64,000 bases of DNA from Parvibaculum sp040216885 (GTDB lineage Bacteria > Pseudomonadota > Alphaproteobacteria > Parvibaculales > Parvibaculaceae). Both the position numbers and the translations under genes were made by a program. A model generated the notes under the pieces. It was not told the origin of the DNA, made no database searches, and saw only the letters and a list, made by a program, of their open reading frames with translations. The stretch is taken from contig JAVJOG010000008.1 in NCBI GenBank assembly GCA_040216885.1, positions 62,001 through 126,000 of the forward strand, read 5' to 3'. Positions 44,658 to 51,424 of this stretch are shown in pieces (the stretch's first letter is position 1; each line of letters starts with the position of its first letter).

Positions 44658-45217
44658 AGCCGCACCCGTTTCCAGGGCGCGACAAGCGCCGTGATCGTGC
44701 GCGGCAGCTCGTTGCCGGCCGCCACCGGCTCGCGATGCTCGAACCAGTGCGCGACCAGCAGCAGCAGCGCCTGTTTCAGCGGCGGCGGCACATCGGCGGC
44801 CGCGCCGTAACCGGCCGTGAAATCCACCGCGATGCCCGCCAGCCGCGTCGCCGGCATCGGCCAGGCCTGACCGCGTTTGGCGGCAAGGCGCGGCGCGTCG
44901 TCGGCGAGATCGGTTTCGTAGAAACCCGGATCGATCGGCAGCATCGCGCCGCTGAGGCTCGCGACCTTCACTGCCGTCACGGCGGCAACCGGCGCGAGCG
45001 GCAACCGCACAGGGTCCGCCGGCCAGTCGTCCAGCGTCAGCCGCCAGCTTTGCGTCACGAAGGCGCGCCGCGTCTCCGCTTCGAGCGCCGCACGGGCCGC
45101 CGCGATCAGCGCCTCGACGAGCGGGTTCTCCTCCGTCCCGTCGAGGCGCAGATGCGCGCGCGCCTCCGCCAGCGTCACCGGCTCGGCGGCCGGGCCTGTC
45201 AGAAGCGCCAGCGTCAT
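44654..45217 (-). CDS. GTA g6-like head-tail connector protein
   Basis: A 187-aa connector (phage gp6-like) that joins capsid portal and tail. TLAEARAHLRLDGTEENPLV, ALIAAARAALEAETRRAF and FTAGYGAAADVPPPLKQALL are typical of the family. It overlaps the g7-like gene and the preceding 147-aa gene by four bases each. Confidence 0.93.
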   Translation of the reverse strand: MTLALLTGPAAEPVTLAEARAHLRLDGTEENPLVEALIAAARAALEAETRRAFVTQSWRLTLDDWPADPVRLPLAPVAAVTAVKVASLSGAMLPIDPGFYETDLADDAPRLAAKRGQAWPMPATRLAGIAVDFTAGYGAAADVPPPLKQALLLLVAHWFEHREPVAAGNELPRTITALVAPWKRVRL

Positions 45218-45657
45218 GGCGTCACCGGCTTCAGATGCGCGTGCGCCAGCAGCGCCAGCAGCGCCAGCGCCGCGACGGGCGTGCCGTCCTCATGCGTGCC
45301 GGTCAGGCGGACCGCGACGCGCGTATAGCGCGCCGGGCCCACATAACCGATCCTGTAGTCGCGCTGGTCGCCCGCCACATCGTCGATGACGGCGAAGGTG
45401 CCGTCCTCGCCGAGCGGCCCGCCCAGCACCTCGCGTTGCTCGCCGACCGGCTGCCAATCGCCGCCGTTCTCCGAAACCTCGATCGCACAGGCGATCGCGA
45501 GTTCCGGCGAAAGCTCCTCGTCGGTCGCGCCGATGCAGACGATATGCTCCACCGCCTCGAAGCCCTTGCGGTCGACCGGCGCGCCGTAGCGCGTGGCGGT
45601 TGTCAGCGCGGGATCGAGCGTCTGCACGGTGGCGATGCCGCTATGGATGTCGCGCAT
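45214..45657 (-). CDS. Unknown phage-like protein between capsid and connector
   Basis: A 147-aa protein I do not recognise. It has no membrane segment. The middle reads HIVCIGATDEELSPELAIAC and VSENGGDWQPVGEQREVLGG, and the C-terminus is Ala/Leu-rich (VAALALLALLAHAHLK). A strong ribosome site (AGGAGGAA) precedes the ATG, and the stop overlaps the connector start (ATGA), so it is translated with the head genes. R. capsulatus GTA has no gene that I recall at this position, between g5 and g6. A capsid decoration or minor head role is possible. Confidence 0.8.
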   Translation of the reverse strand: MRDIHSGIATVQTLDPALTTATRYGAPVDRKGFEAVEHIVCIGATDEELSPELAIACAIEVSENGGDWQPVGEQREVLGGPLGEDGTFAVIDDVAGDQRDYRIGYVGPARYTRVAVRLTGTHEDGTPVAALALLALLAHAHLKPVTP

Positions 45658-45667
45658 CTCGTTCCTC

Positions 45668-46981
45668 CTATTCCGCGAATTTCAGAAACTTGATCGCCTC
45701 GAAGTTCTGCACCCCGCCGCCGACGCGCTTGGTGGTGTAGAACAGCACGTAGGGTTTGGCGCTGTAGGGATCGCGCAGCACCCGCACGCCGAGCCGGTCG
45801 ACGATCAGGTAGCCGCGCTTGAAATCGCCGAAGGCGATGGCCGGCGCATTGGCGCCGATCGACGGCATCTCTTCGGCCTCCGTCACCGGATAGTTCAGAA
45901 GCGTCGGCGGCTGACCGGCGGCCAGTGCCGGCTGCCAGAGATAATTGCCGTCGACATCCTTGAACTTGCGGATGACGGACTGCGTGGCGCGGTTCATCAC
46001 GAAGCGGCCATTGGCGCGGTAGCCGGCCTTCACCGCATAGATGAGGTCGATCAGCTTGTCCGACGGATTGGTCGCCGGGAAAGCGCCGGCCGCGCCCGTC
46101 GCGACGAAACCGAGCTTGCCCCATTCCCAGCTCGCATCCGCCACCATCTCGTAGTCGAGGAAGCCGCGCGGCTTTTTCACGCCGTCGCCGGCGACGAAGG
46201 CGGCGCCTTCCTGTTCGGCGAAGACAGTCTGCACTTCCTCGGCCAGCCACTGGTCGATATTGACGGCGGCATCGTCGAGCAGCGTCGAGGTCGCGGCGGG
46301 CATCGCGTAAAGCTCCATCGCCGGGAACTCGATTTCCGACAGCGTCGGCGTCGCGGTTTGTGCCCGCGCTTCCGTTTCGCCGACCCAGCCCGTTTGCGGG
46401 CCGCCGGTCGTGAACGGCTTCTTGTAGCTCGCGGCGCCGATCTGGCGGACACCGGCGATGGCGCGGATCGGCGACACTTCCGAGACGATGCGGTCGATCA
46501 GCCGTTCGGTTTCGACCGGCACCAGGTAGCCGCCGTCGGGTCCGGGCTGCGTCGACAGCGCCTTCGCTTCCAGCCCGCGCAGCTCATGCGCCTCGCCCTT
46601 GCGGACATAATGTTCGAAGGCGCGCTTGTGTTCGCGCGCCGCGGCGGGGCCGGCGCGGTCGCCGCCCAGTTCGGGCCGCGCGGCCGCCAGCGCCAAATCC
46701 TCGACCTTCTTCGTCTGCCGGTCGAGGGCGCGGTCGATGCGGGCGAGCTTTTCGTCGGTCAGCGGATCGGCCGCCACCTTGCGCTCGATCTCGCCGAGCC
46801 GCTCGTCGTTCGCCTCCTTGAAGGCCTCGAAGGACGTCAGCAGCTCGTCCATCGCCTCGCGCATTTCGGCGCCGGTCGCATCGGCGCTCTTGCGTTCGCC
46901 TTTGCCTTCGGGCGCGCTTTTGCGTTCCGGTTCCTTCAGCGAGGCGCCGACGCGCGGCAAATCGTTCATCCACAATGACAT
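45668..46981 (-). CDS. GTA g5-like HK97-fold major capsid protein
   Basis: A 437-aa major capsid precursor. The N-terminal delta domain (about residues 1-115) is charged and coiled (MREAMDELLTSFEAFKEAND). Mature HK97-fold landmarks are GGYLVPVETERLIDRIVSEV, AGVRQIGAASYKKPFTTGGP and LADEVQTVFAEQEG-like segment (WLAEEVQTVFAEQEGAAFVA). YLIVDRLGVRVLRDPYSAKP near the C-terminus is highly typical. The protease for the delta domain is encoded just upstream. GGAGAAA precedes the ATG. Confidence 0.95.
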   Translation of the reverse strand: MSLWMNDLPRVGASLKEPERKSAPEGKGERKSADATGAEMREAMDELLTSFEAFKEANDERLGEIERKVAADPLTDEKLARIDRALDRQTKKVEDLALAAARPELGGDRAGPAAAREHKRAFEHYVRKGEAHELRGLEAKALSTQPGPDGGYLVPVETERLIDRIVSEVSPIRAIAGVRQIGAASYKKPFTTGGPQTGWVGETEARAQTATPTLSEIEFPAMELYAMPAATSTLLDDAAVNIDQWLAEEVQTVFAEQEGAAFVAGDGVKKPRGFLDYEMVADASWEWGKLGFVATGAAGAFPATNPSDKLIDLIYAVKAGYRANGRFVMNRATQSVIRKFKDVDGNYLWQPALAAGQPPTLLNYPVTEAEEMPSIGANAPAIAFGDFKRGYLIVDRLGVRVLRDPYSAKPYVLFYTTKRVGGGVQNFEAIKFLKFAE

Positions 46982-47010
46982 GGGTTTCTCCGTTCGGGGG
47001 GTGAAAGGTT

Positions 47011-47556
47011 TCAGCTTCGGAAAAGACGCGCCGCCGCCCGCATCGCGCGAACGAGCGCCGCATCGGCGCTTCGGGCCGCCTTGACGGCGCTGACGCGCGC
47101 CTCGGGCAGCATCGGAAAAGTGACCACCGAGATTTCCCAGAGGTCGAGTTCGACGAGGCGGCGCGCGCCGCGCTTGCCGTCTTTCTCGGCGCGCACCACG
47201 TGGTAGCCGATCGACAAGCCGTCGACGGCACCGGCGCGCATCAGCGCCAGCACCTCGCGGGCGCGCGCCACATCGGTCAGCAACCGCCCGCGCACGAAGA
47301 GACCGCGCGCATCCTCGCTGATCTCGGTCCAGACGCCGATCACCTCGCCGGCATCGTGCTGGTAGAGGAGCTTGACGCCGCGTGGCCCCCGCTTTGCCAG
47401 CGCGCGCGCGAAGGCGCCCGGCATCACGATGTCGCGGCCGAGATCCTCCGCGCCGAAGAGCGACGCATAGCCCTCGAACGTCCCGTCGGGCCGGACGCTT
47501 TTCGCCTCAAACCGCGCCGCCTTGCGCTCCGCGCCTCTCCGTTCAGCCTCGCTCAC
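47011..47556 (-). CDS. GTA g4-like HK97 prohead protease
   Basis: A 181-aa serine protease that removes the capsid delta domain. FEGYASLFGAEDLGRDIVMP opens the domain, the catalytic His is in VKLLYQHDAGEVIG, and the Ser in AGAVDGLSIGYHVV. LVELDLWEISVVTFPMLPEA is conserved. The start is GTG 47556 after GGAGG. It is separated from the portal side by a terminator and a palindromic repeat, so it probably needs a promoter within 47557-47846 or read-through. Confidence 0.94.
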   Translation of the reverse strand: MSEAERRGAERKAARFEAKSVRPDGTFEGYASLFGAEDLGRDIVMPGAFARALAKRGPRGVKLLYQHDAGEVIGVWTEISEDARGLFVRGRLLTDVARAREVLALMRAGAVDGLSIGYHVVRAEKDGKRGARRLVELDLWEISVVTFPMLPEARVSAVKAARSADAALVRAMRAAARLFRS

Positions 47557-47604
47557 GCTTGATCCTCCGTTGTCGGATGGTTTCGGGGTTTGGGGTCGGG
47601 CAAC

Positions 47605-47626
47605 AAAAAAGGCGCCCTTGGGCGCC
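47605..47626 (-). terminator. Rho-independent terminator inside the GTA cluster
   Basis: On the minus strand GGCGCCC-AA-GGGCGCC is followed by TTTTTTG, a compact intrinsic terminator. It lies 48 bases before the protease start and after the portal/g3.5 genes, in the direction of GTA transcription. Confidence 0.85.
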
Positions 47627-47654
47627 TAGTATTGCTCCGCTACTAAAAGTACAT

Positions 47655-47808
47655 CGTCATGCCCGGACTTGATCCGGGCATCCAGAAGCCGCCGGAGGCG
47701 GCGTCTCGCTTCGTCAAGAATCCCTGTGCCGACACCCATATTGTATTTACGAAGATGGACGGCGCGTTCCGCGCCTTCTGGATTGCCGGGTCAAGCCCGG
47801 CAATGACG
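47655..47808. repeat. Palindromic intergenic repeat element
   Basis: The left end begins CGTCATGCCCGGACTTGATC and the right end, read in reverse complement, begins CGTCATTGCCGGGCTTGACC, so the 154-base element is bounded by inverted near-copies. Each end is itself a hairpin around CTTGA/TCAAG. This is the common alphaproteobacterial GTCAT...CCGG...CTTGA...CCGG...CAG repeat type. The 47557-47846 interval holds only this element and the terminator, and no gene. Confidence 0.75.
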
Positions 47809-47846
47809 AGTTGGTGAGGTGAGAGAGATATACCTTTGTGGAAGAA

Positions 47847-48089
47847 CTACCTCTCCAGCCGCGCCTCGATCCGCGCCAGCGCCTCGCTCGCGCCCCGCGC
47901 GCGCTCCTCGAGCCTGGCCGTGCGCTCGACCATTTCGTCGATGCGGGCGGCGCGCATTTCGAGCGTCGTCAGGCGCTCCGACGCCGACCCGGCCCAGACA
48001 AGCGCCGCGCAGCTTTGCAGCAGCAGCGTCAGGATCACCGCGATCGGCACGCGCCGGTCGAGATGCCAGTGTTTTTCGTCGCCGTTCAT
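47847..48089 (-). CDS. GTA head formation protein (g3.5/rcc01685-like), membrane plus coiled coil
   Basis: An 80-aa protein. The N-terminus (MNGDEKHWHLDRRVPIAV) leads into one transmembrane helix (ILTLLLQSCAALVWAG), then a coiled coil (SERLTTLEMRAARIDEMVER, ALARIEARLER). This plan and position between portal and protease match the small rcc01685-type GTA head formation protein. The coding strand is open much further upstream, but the ATG at 48089 is where the family begins. It is divergent from the plus-strand membrane gene at 48135. Confidence 0.75.
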   Translation of the reverse strand: MNGDEKHWHLDRRVPIAVILTLLLQSCAALVWAGSASERLTTLEMRAARIDEMVERTARLEERARGASEALARIEARLER

Positions 48090-48134
48090 GTATGCTGCTC
48101 CCGTTCCCATCCCCGTCCGGAGACAAGACCTCGC

Positions 48135-48431
48135 ATGACCCCCGATGAATGGATGATCCTCGCCATGGGCATCGCGCTCGCCTGCGCGCCGATGCTTTTG
48201 ATCTGGACCGAAAAGCGCACCCGCGCGCGTGGGCTCGCCGTGCCCGCGCTCGTCACGATCAAGGGCTACAGCCTCTCGCCCCATGCCGGCTTCGGCGCCG
48301 CCATCGGCGTGATGCTGCTTTATTTGTCGTATCAGGCTCGCGCGGGCAGCCTCGGCTTCGTCTTCATGGTCTTCGGCGTCGTCGCGCTGATCGTCGTCCT
48401 CAATCACGTCCAGAAGACGAAGGCCGGTTGA
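48135..48431 (+). CDS. Small three-helix membrane protein on the opposite strand within the GTA cluster
   Basis: A 98-aa protein with three hydrophobic segments: ILAMGIALACAPMLLIW, FGAAIGVMLLYLSY and LGFVFMVFGVVALIVVLNHV. I do not recognise a family. GGAGA lies 12 bases before the ATG. Its composition is that of a real membrane protein rather than a shadow frame. Its end overlaps the 3' end of the portal gene by 32 bases on the opposite strand. Every other GTA gene here is on the minus strand, so this one would be expressed separately and its transcript would be antisense to the portal end. Confidence 0.55.
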   Translation: MTPDEWMILAMGIALACAPMLLIWTEKRTRARGLAVPALVTIKGYSLSPHAGFGAAIGVMLLYLSYQARAGSLGFVFMVFGVVALIVVLNHVQKTKAG

Positions 48432-49614
48432 CCCGGCCATAGCCCACCGCCTCGCGCTTCTCCTCGTCTGACAGGAACCCCGCGCCGCCGATGCGGGCCC
48501 ACAGCGCCTCGCGCTCGCTCGACAGGGCTTCGATGGCGTCGGCGTCGTACCAGAGCCGCAGGCGTTCGCCGCCCTCGTAATGCGGGGCCAGCCAGCGCGT
48601 CAGCGCGCGGGCCGTGCGCCCCAGCATCGGCAGCACCGTCGCCCGCCAGAAGGCGCGGTTGGCTTCGCGGTAATTCGCATAGGTGTTGTCGCCCGGAATG
48701 CCGAGCAGCATCGGCGGCACGCCGAAGGCGAGCGCGATGTCGCGCGCCGCGGCGTTTTTCGCGCCGATGAAATCCATGTCCTTTGGGCTCAGCCCCATCG
48801 GCTTCCAGTCGAGCCCGCCTTCGAGCAGCAGCGGCCGCCCGGCATTCGCCTGGCCGGTATAATTGTCGGCCAGCTCGCGCTTCAGCCGTTCGAACTGGTC
48901 CTCGCTCAAATTCGCGCCCGCCTCGCCGCCCTTGTAGACCAGCGCGCCGGAAGGCCGCGCCGCGTTGTCGAGCAGCGCCTTGTTCCAGCCGCCGGCGGCG
49001 TTGTGGATGTCGATGGCGGTCGCCGCCGCTTCCAGCGGGCTCATCCCGTAATGATCGTCGAGCGGATGGAAGAGCCGCATATGCAGCACCGGACTTTCGC
49101 CCGAGCCCGCGTCGCAGGGGATCGTCACTACCCGTCCGTTGACGGAATATTCGTAAGCCGCCGGCCAGCCGCTCGCCCCCGGCACGACCTTCATCCGGTC
49201 GGGGCGCAGCACATGCAGCTCGCGCGGGCGTCCGTCCACCGACACCTGTTCGAGATAGGCATTGCCCGCCACCTGCAAAAAGCCGAACCAGCTTTCGAAG
49301 AGGTCCGGCCCGGCCTGTGCGGCGTTCGGGCGTTCCAGCAGCGCCAGCAGCGGATGTTCGGCGAGCTCGCGCGGGCCGTCGTATAGCAGCCAGGGCACGC
49401 TCGCCGCGGCTTCCGCAATCGCCCGCACGCAGCGATAGGCGACCGCGTTGCCCTGAAATCCCTCGTCCGCCAGCGCCGCATAATCGCGCGGCGTCCAGAC
49501 CGGCCGCCCCAACGTGTGAAAGGCGATCGCCGGCGCGACGCGGCTTTGCTTCACGTCGCGCTCGTCCGCGCGCGGACGCATCAGCCGCGAAAGCGCTGTC
49601 AACGGATTGGGCAT
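48400..49614 (-). CDS. GTA g3-like portal protein
   Basis: A 404-aa HK97-family portal. WTPRDYAALADEGFQGNAVA and YRCVRAIAEAAASVPWLLYD open the fold. LFESWFGFLQVAGNAYLEQV, HPLDDHYGMSPLEAAATAID and AFGVPPMLLGIPGDNTYANY are the conserved blocks. GAGGAGG precedes the ATG. In RcGTA the portal follows terL directly. Here a lower-GC insert and a terminator separate them, so the portal must have its own promoter or depend on read-through; I saw no clear promoter in 49615-49828. Confidence 0.95.
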   Translation of the reverse strand: MPNPLTALSRLMRPRADERDVKQSRVAPAIAFHTLGRPVWTPRDYAALADEGFQGNAVAYRCVRAIAEAAASVPWLLYDGPRELAEHPLLALLERPNAAQAGPDLFESWFGFLQVAGNAYLEQVSVDGRPRELHVLRPDRMKVVPGASGWPAAYEYSVNGRVVTIPCDAGSGESPVLHMRLFHPLDDHYGMSPLEAAATAIDIHNAAGGWNKALLDNAARPSGALVYKGGEAGANLSEDQFERLKRELADNYTGQANAGRPLLLEGGLDWKPMGLSPKDMDFIGAKNAAARDIALAFGVPPMLLGIPGDNTYANYREANRAFWRATVLPMLGRTARALTRWLAPHYEGGERLRLWYDADAIEALSSEREALWARIGGAGFLSDEEKREAVGYGRVNRPSSSGRD

Positions 49615-49683
49615 GTGCCCTCCTCATATCGGTTGTCGAATGTTCAGGTGGCGGGTATGGCGCGCGGCCACCCCACCTAATGG

Positions 49684-49788
49684 CGTCACCCCGGCGCAAG
49701 CCGGGGTCCATGGGCGGACGACACAAATTCGAGAGTCGGATGGATCCCGGCTCTTGCCCCGGCGAATGCCGGGATCACCGGGATGACA
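49684..49788. repeat. Second palindromic intergenic repeat element
   Basis: The left end reads CGTCACCCCGGCGCAAGCCG and the right end reads as its imperfect inverse (ending CCGGGATGAC), a common alphaproteobacterial intergenic palindrome. It lies in the 313-base gene-free stretch 49615-49927, between the portal start and the terminator of the insert. Confidence 0.7.
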
Positions 49789-49828
49789 CTTTTATTTTTG
49801 GAGATGCAGAAATGCATTCGTCACCCCC

Positions 49829-49865
49829 AAAACCGTCATGGCCCGCTCTACGGGGGCCATGACGG
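49829..49865 (-). terminator. Rho-independent terminator closing the terL-portal insert
   Basis: On the minus strand CCGTCATGGCC and GGCCATGACGG form a perfect 11-bp stem (extended by C-G pairs), followed by TTTTG. It lies 63 bases after the membrane-protein gene and before the portal, in the GTA direction of transcription. The sequence is nearly symmetrical, so some activity on the plus strand is possible. Confidence 0.85.
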
Positions 49866-49927
49866 TGTTTGAGTGGCGAAAAGTGCAACCGAGTCCGCTT
49901 AGCCGGACAGCCATGAGGCAATCCAAC

Positions 49928-50398
49928 TCAACCTCCAGCTGTGTGTAGCCCGGCCACAGCTGGAACATAAGAATACATTTCCATGAAACGCCATGCGGCA
50001 AAGAACAACGCTCCAGCAAACAGAAGGATATACTGCCATCGTGACGCCCTAATTCCAGCTCGTTTCTTATTTGAAAACGTGACGTTGACGTCGTCGATCA
50101 TTTGCGCTGCGCGGTCCGGGTTTTGCTGAAAAAAACGAGTCTGGAGTCTCACGCGTTCAATATTAGCAGCAAGCATCACGTCAACGTGGCGCAAGTAGAT
50201 GCACCCACACCAAAAACTCAGCGCCCACATAGCCAGTGCAAGTCCGAGAAAGGCATGAGCCCCCGCAAGGGTTTGCTGATGAGTTTGCGTCAACGCAAAG
50301 GCAATCGCAGCGCCAGCACTAGCTAACAAAAAATAGGTGAACTTCAGTTGTTCAGCCTGTTGCGTTTTAATCAGATGCCGCTCTGTTTCTCCCCCCAT
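49928..50398 (-). CDS. Unknown membrane protein in the terL-portal insert
   Basis: A 156-aa protein I do not recognise. Three hydrophobic segments are visible: FTYFLLASAGAAIAFAL, AFLGLALAMWALSFWCGCIY and WQYILLFAGALFFAAWRF. The charged loop between the second and third (ANIERVRLQTRFFQQNPDRA) is helical. Codon and base use are clearly less GC-rich than the flanking GTA genes, about half G+C by eye, which marks it as an acquired gene. It is the last gene before the terminator at 49829. A role in superinfection, toxicity or lysis is conceivable but unsupported. Confidence 0.65.
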   Translation of the reverse strand: MGGETERHLIKTQQAEQLKFTYFLLASAGAAIAFALTQTHQQTLAGAHAFLGLALAMWALSFWCGCIYLRHVDVMLAANIERVRLQTRFFQQNPDRAAQMIDDVNVTFSNKKRAGIRASRWQYILLFAGALFFAAWRFMEMYSYVPAVAGLHTAGG

Positions 50399-50505
50399 CG
50401 GCTATCCGCCCTTCTTTCGATCTTGAATCAGCGTTCATCCCACACAATTCAGACCGTGCCGAAAACCATTGCAACCGCAATGTTGGATGCCTTCTTCCCT
50501 TTCTC

Positions 50506-50534
50506 GCGTAAGTCCCTTCTTCCTTCACAACCGC
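50506..50534. repeat. Partial copy of the terL 3'-end sequence
   Basis: CGCGTAAGTCCCTTCTTCC followed by TTCACAACC repeats, with one mismatch and one indel, CGCGTGAGTCCCTTCTTCC...CTCACAACC at about 51398-51433, which spans the stop codon of terL. Fifteen bases (AGTCCCTTCTTCCTT) are identical. The two copies flank the HicA-like and HicB-like genes in direct orientation. Confidence 0.65.
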
Positions 50535-50566
50535 TGAGCGTAGAACGAAGGCAATGCGAGCGTTGG

Positions 50567-50821
50567 TTAGCGCGTGAAGCGGGTCTTTACGCCAAGTCTT
50601 CGTTCGATGCTCTCGATCAGAGGGATGGCCACACGTTCATCCATGGGAATGTTTGGCAACGTGCAGTGGCCACCGGTCGCAGGGTTCTTTGCATATCTGA
50701 CTTTTATCGGACCGCGCGGCCCATACATCGCCTCGGAGAGGTCGATGATGGAGCACCCCAGGGTCTCCAACTCGTAGATGAGTTCCGCTAGCGTAGGGCG
50801 GACGCCAGATGGCTCAGCCAA
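50567..50821 (-). CDS. HicA-like small protein (possible toxin)
   Basis: An 84-aa protein. RPTLAELIYELETLGCSIID resembles the first helix of HicA-type proteins, and NPATGGHCTLPNIPMDERVA, with a His after GG, resembles the catalytic strand and turn of the HicA double-stranded-RNA-binding fold. It ends IPLIESIERRLGV. The resemblance is weak and HicA is only a suggestion. The start is TTG 50821, preceded by AAAGGGGGG. It follows the HicB-like gene by 30 bases on the same strand, in a lower-GC region. Confidence 0.5.
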   Translation of the reverse strand: MAEPSGVRPTLAELIYELETLGCSIIDLSEAMYGPRGPIKVRYAKNPATGGHCTLPNIPMDERVAIPLIESIERRLGVKTRFTR

Positions 50822-50851
50822 CGTCCCCCCTTTGACGGCCCACAGGCATGC

Positions 50852-51226
50852 TTAGGCATACGCGGATACGTTGCCGTTTTCCGTCGAGTTTTCAAACAAC
50901 CGAAGAACCGGAACGAATGGCCGAGTCTCTCCCTGCTGGGATAACGGAAGACACGTCGGCTCCAGTTGCGTTGCAGTCATGCTCATGGAAGCGTGCTCGA
51001 ACATGCGCCGGTATTTCTCCGGGGCAGGGGCTATGTCGTCAAGCGGCGAGACGCCTTGGGCCAAGCCAATCATCGCGCTCGCGCAAACGGCCTCTTCAAA
51101 CGCCCGACACGCATCCTTGATCGTGCGTCCTTGCGCGCAGATATCGTGCTCGATGCCCTGCACAACCCAATAGTCACCGTCGGGAAACACGACCGCGCTT
51201 ATCGTCACAGAGAATTCGTCGGACAT
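50852..51226 (-). CDS. HicB-like protein (possible antitoxin)
   Basis: A 124-aa protein. The N-terminal half (FSVTISAVVFPDGDYWVVQG and CAQGRTIKDACRAFEEAV) matches the HicB fold, where a strand pair with DGxYWV is followed by a helix. No C-terminal helix-turn-helix is evident; instead there is a segment with LDDIAPAPEKYRRMFEHA. The start is ATG 51226 (MSDEF). The order HicB-then-HicA is reversed from the most usual one but does occur. It lies 199 bases past the terL stop, in the insert that splits terL from the portal. Confidence 0.55.
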   Translation of the reverse strand: MSDEFSVTISAVVFPDGDYWVVQGIEHDICAQGRTIKDACRAFEEAVCASAMIGLAQGVSPLDDIAPAPEKYRRMFEHASMSMTATQLEPTCLPLSQQGETRPFVPVLRLFENSTENGNVSAYA

Positions 51227-51424
51227 TTTGCTACCCTGGGAAGCGTTCAAACCAAGCCCCCCAGTTCCCCATCCACAGCCTATAGCGCAGAGATTTAGGT
51301 CAAATTCCCTGCAGATTCAATAACTTATTGATACGCGAGGAAAATCAAGCGGTTACAAGGTCAATTTTTGGTTCTGTTTTGAGTTCTCCGCGCCTCCGCG
51401 TGAGTCCCTTCTTCCTTTTCTTCC

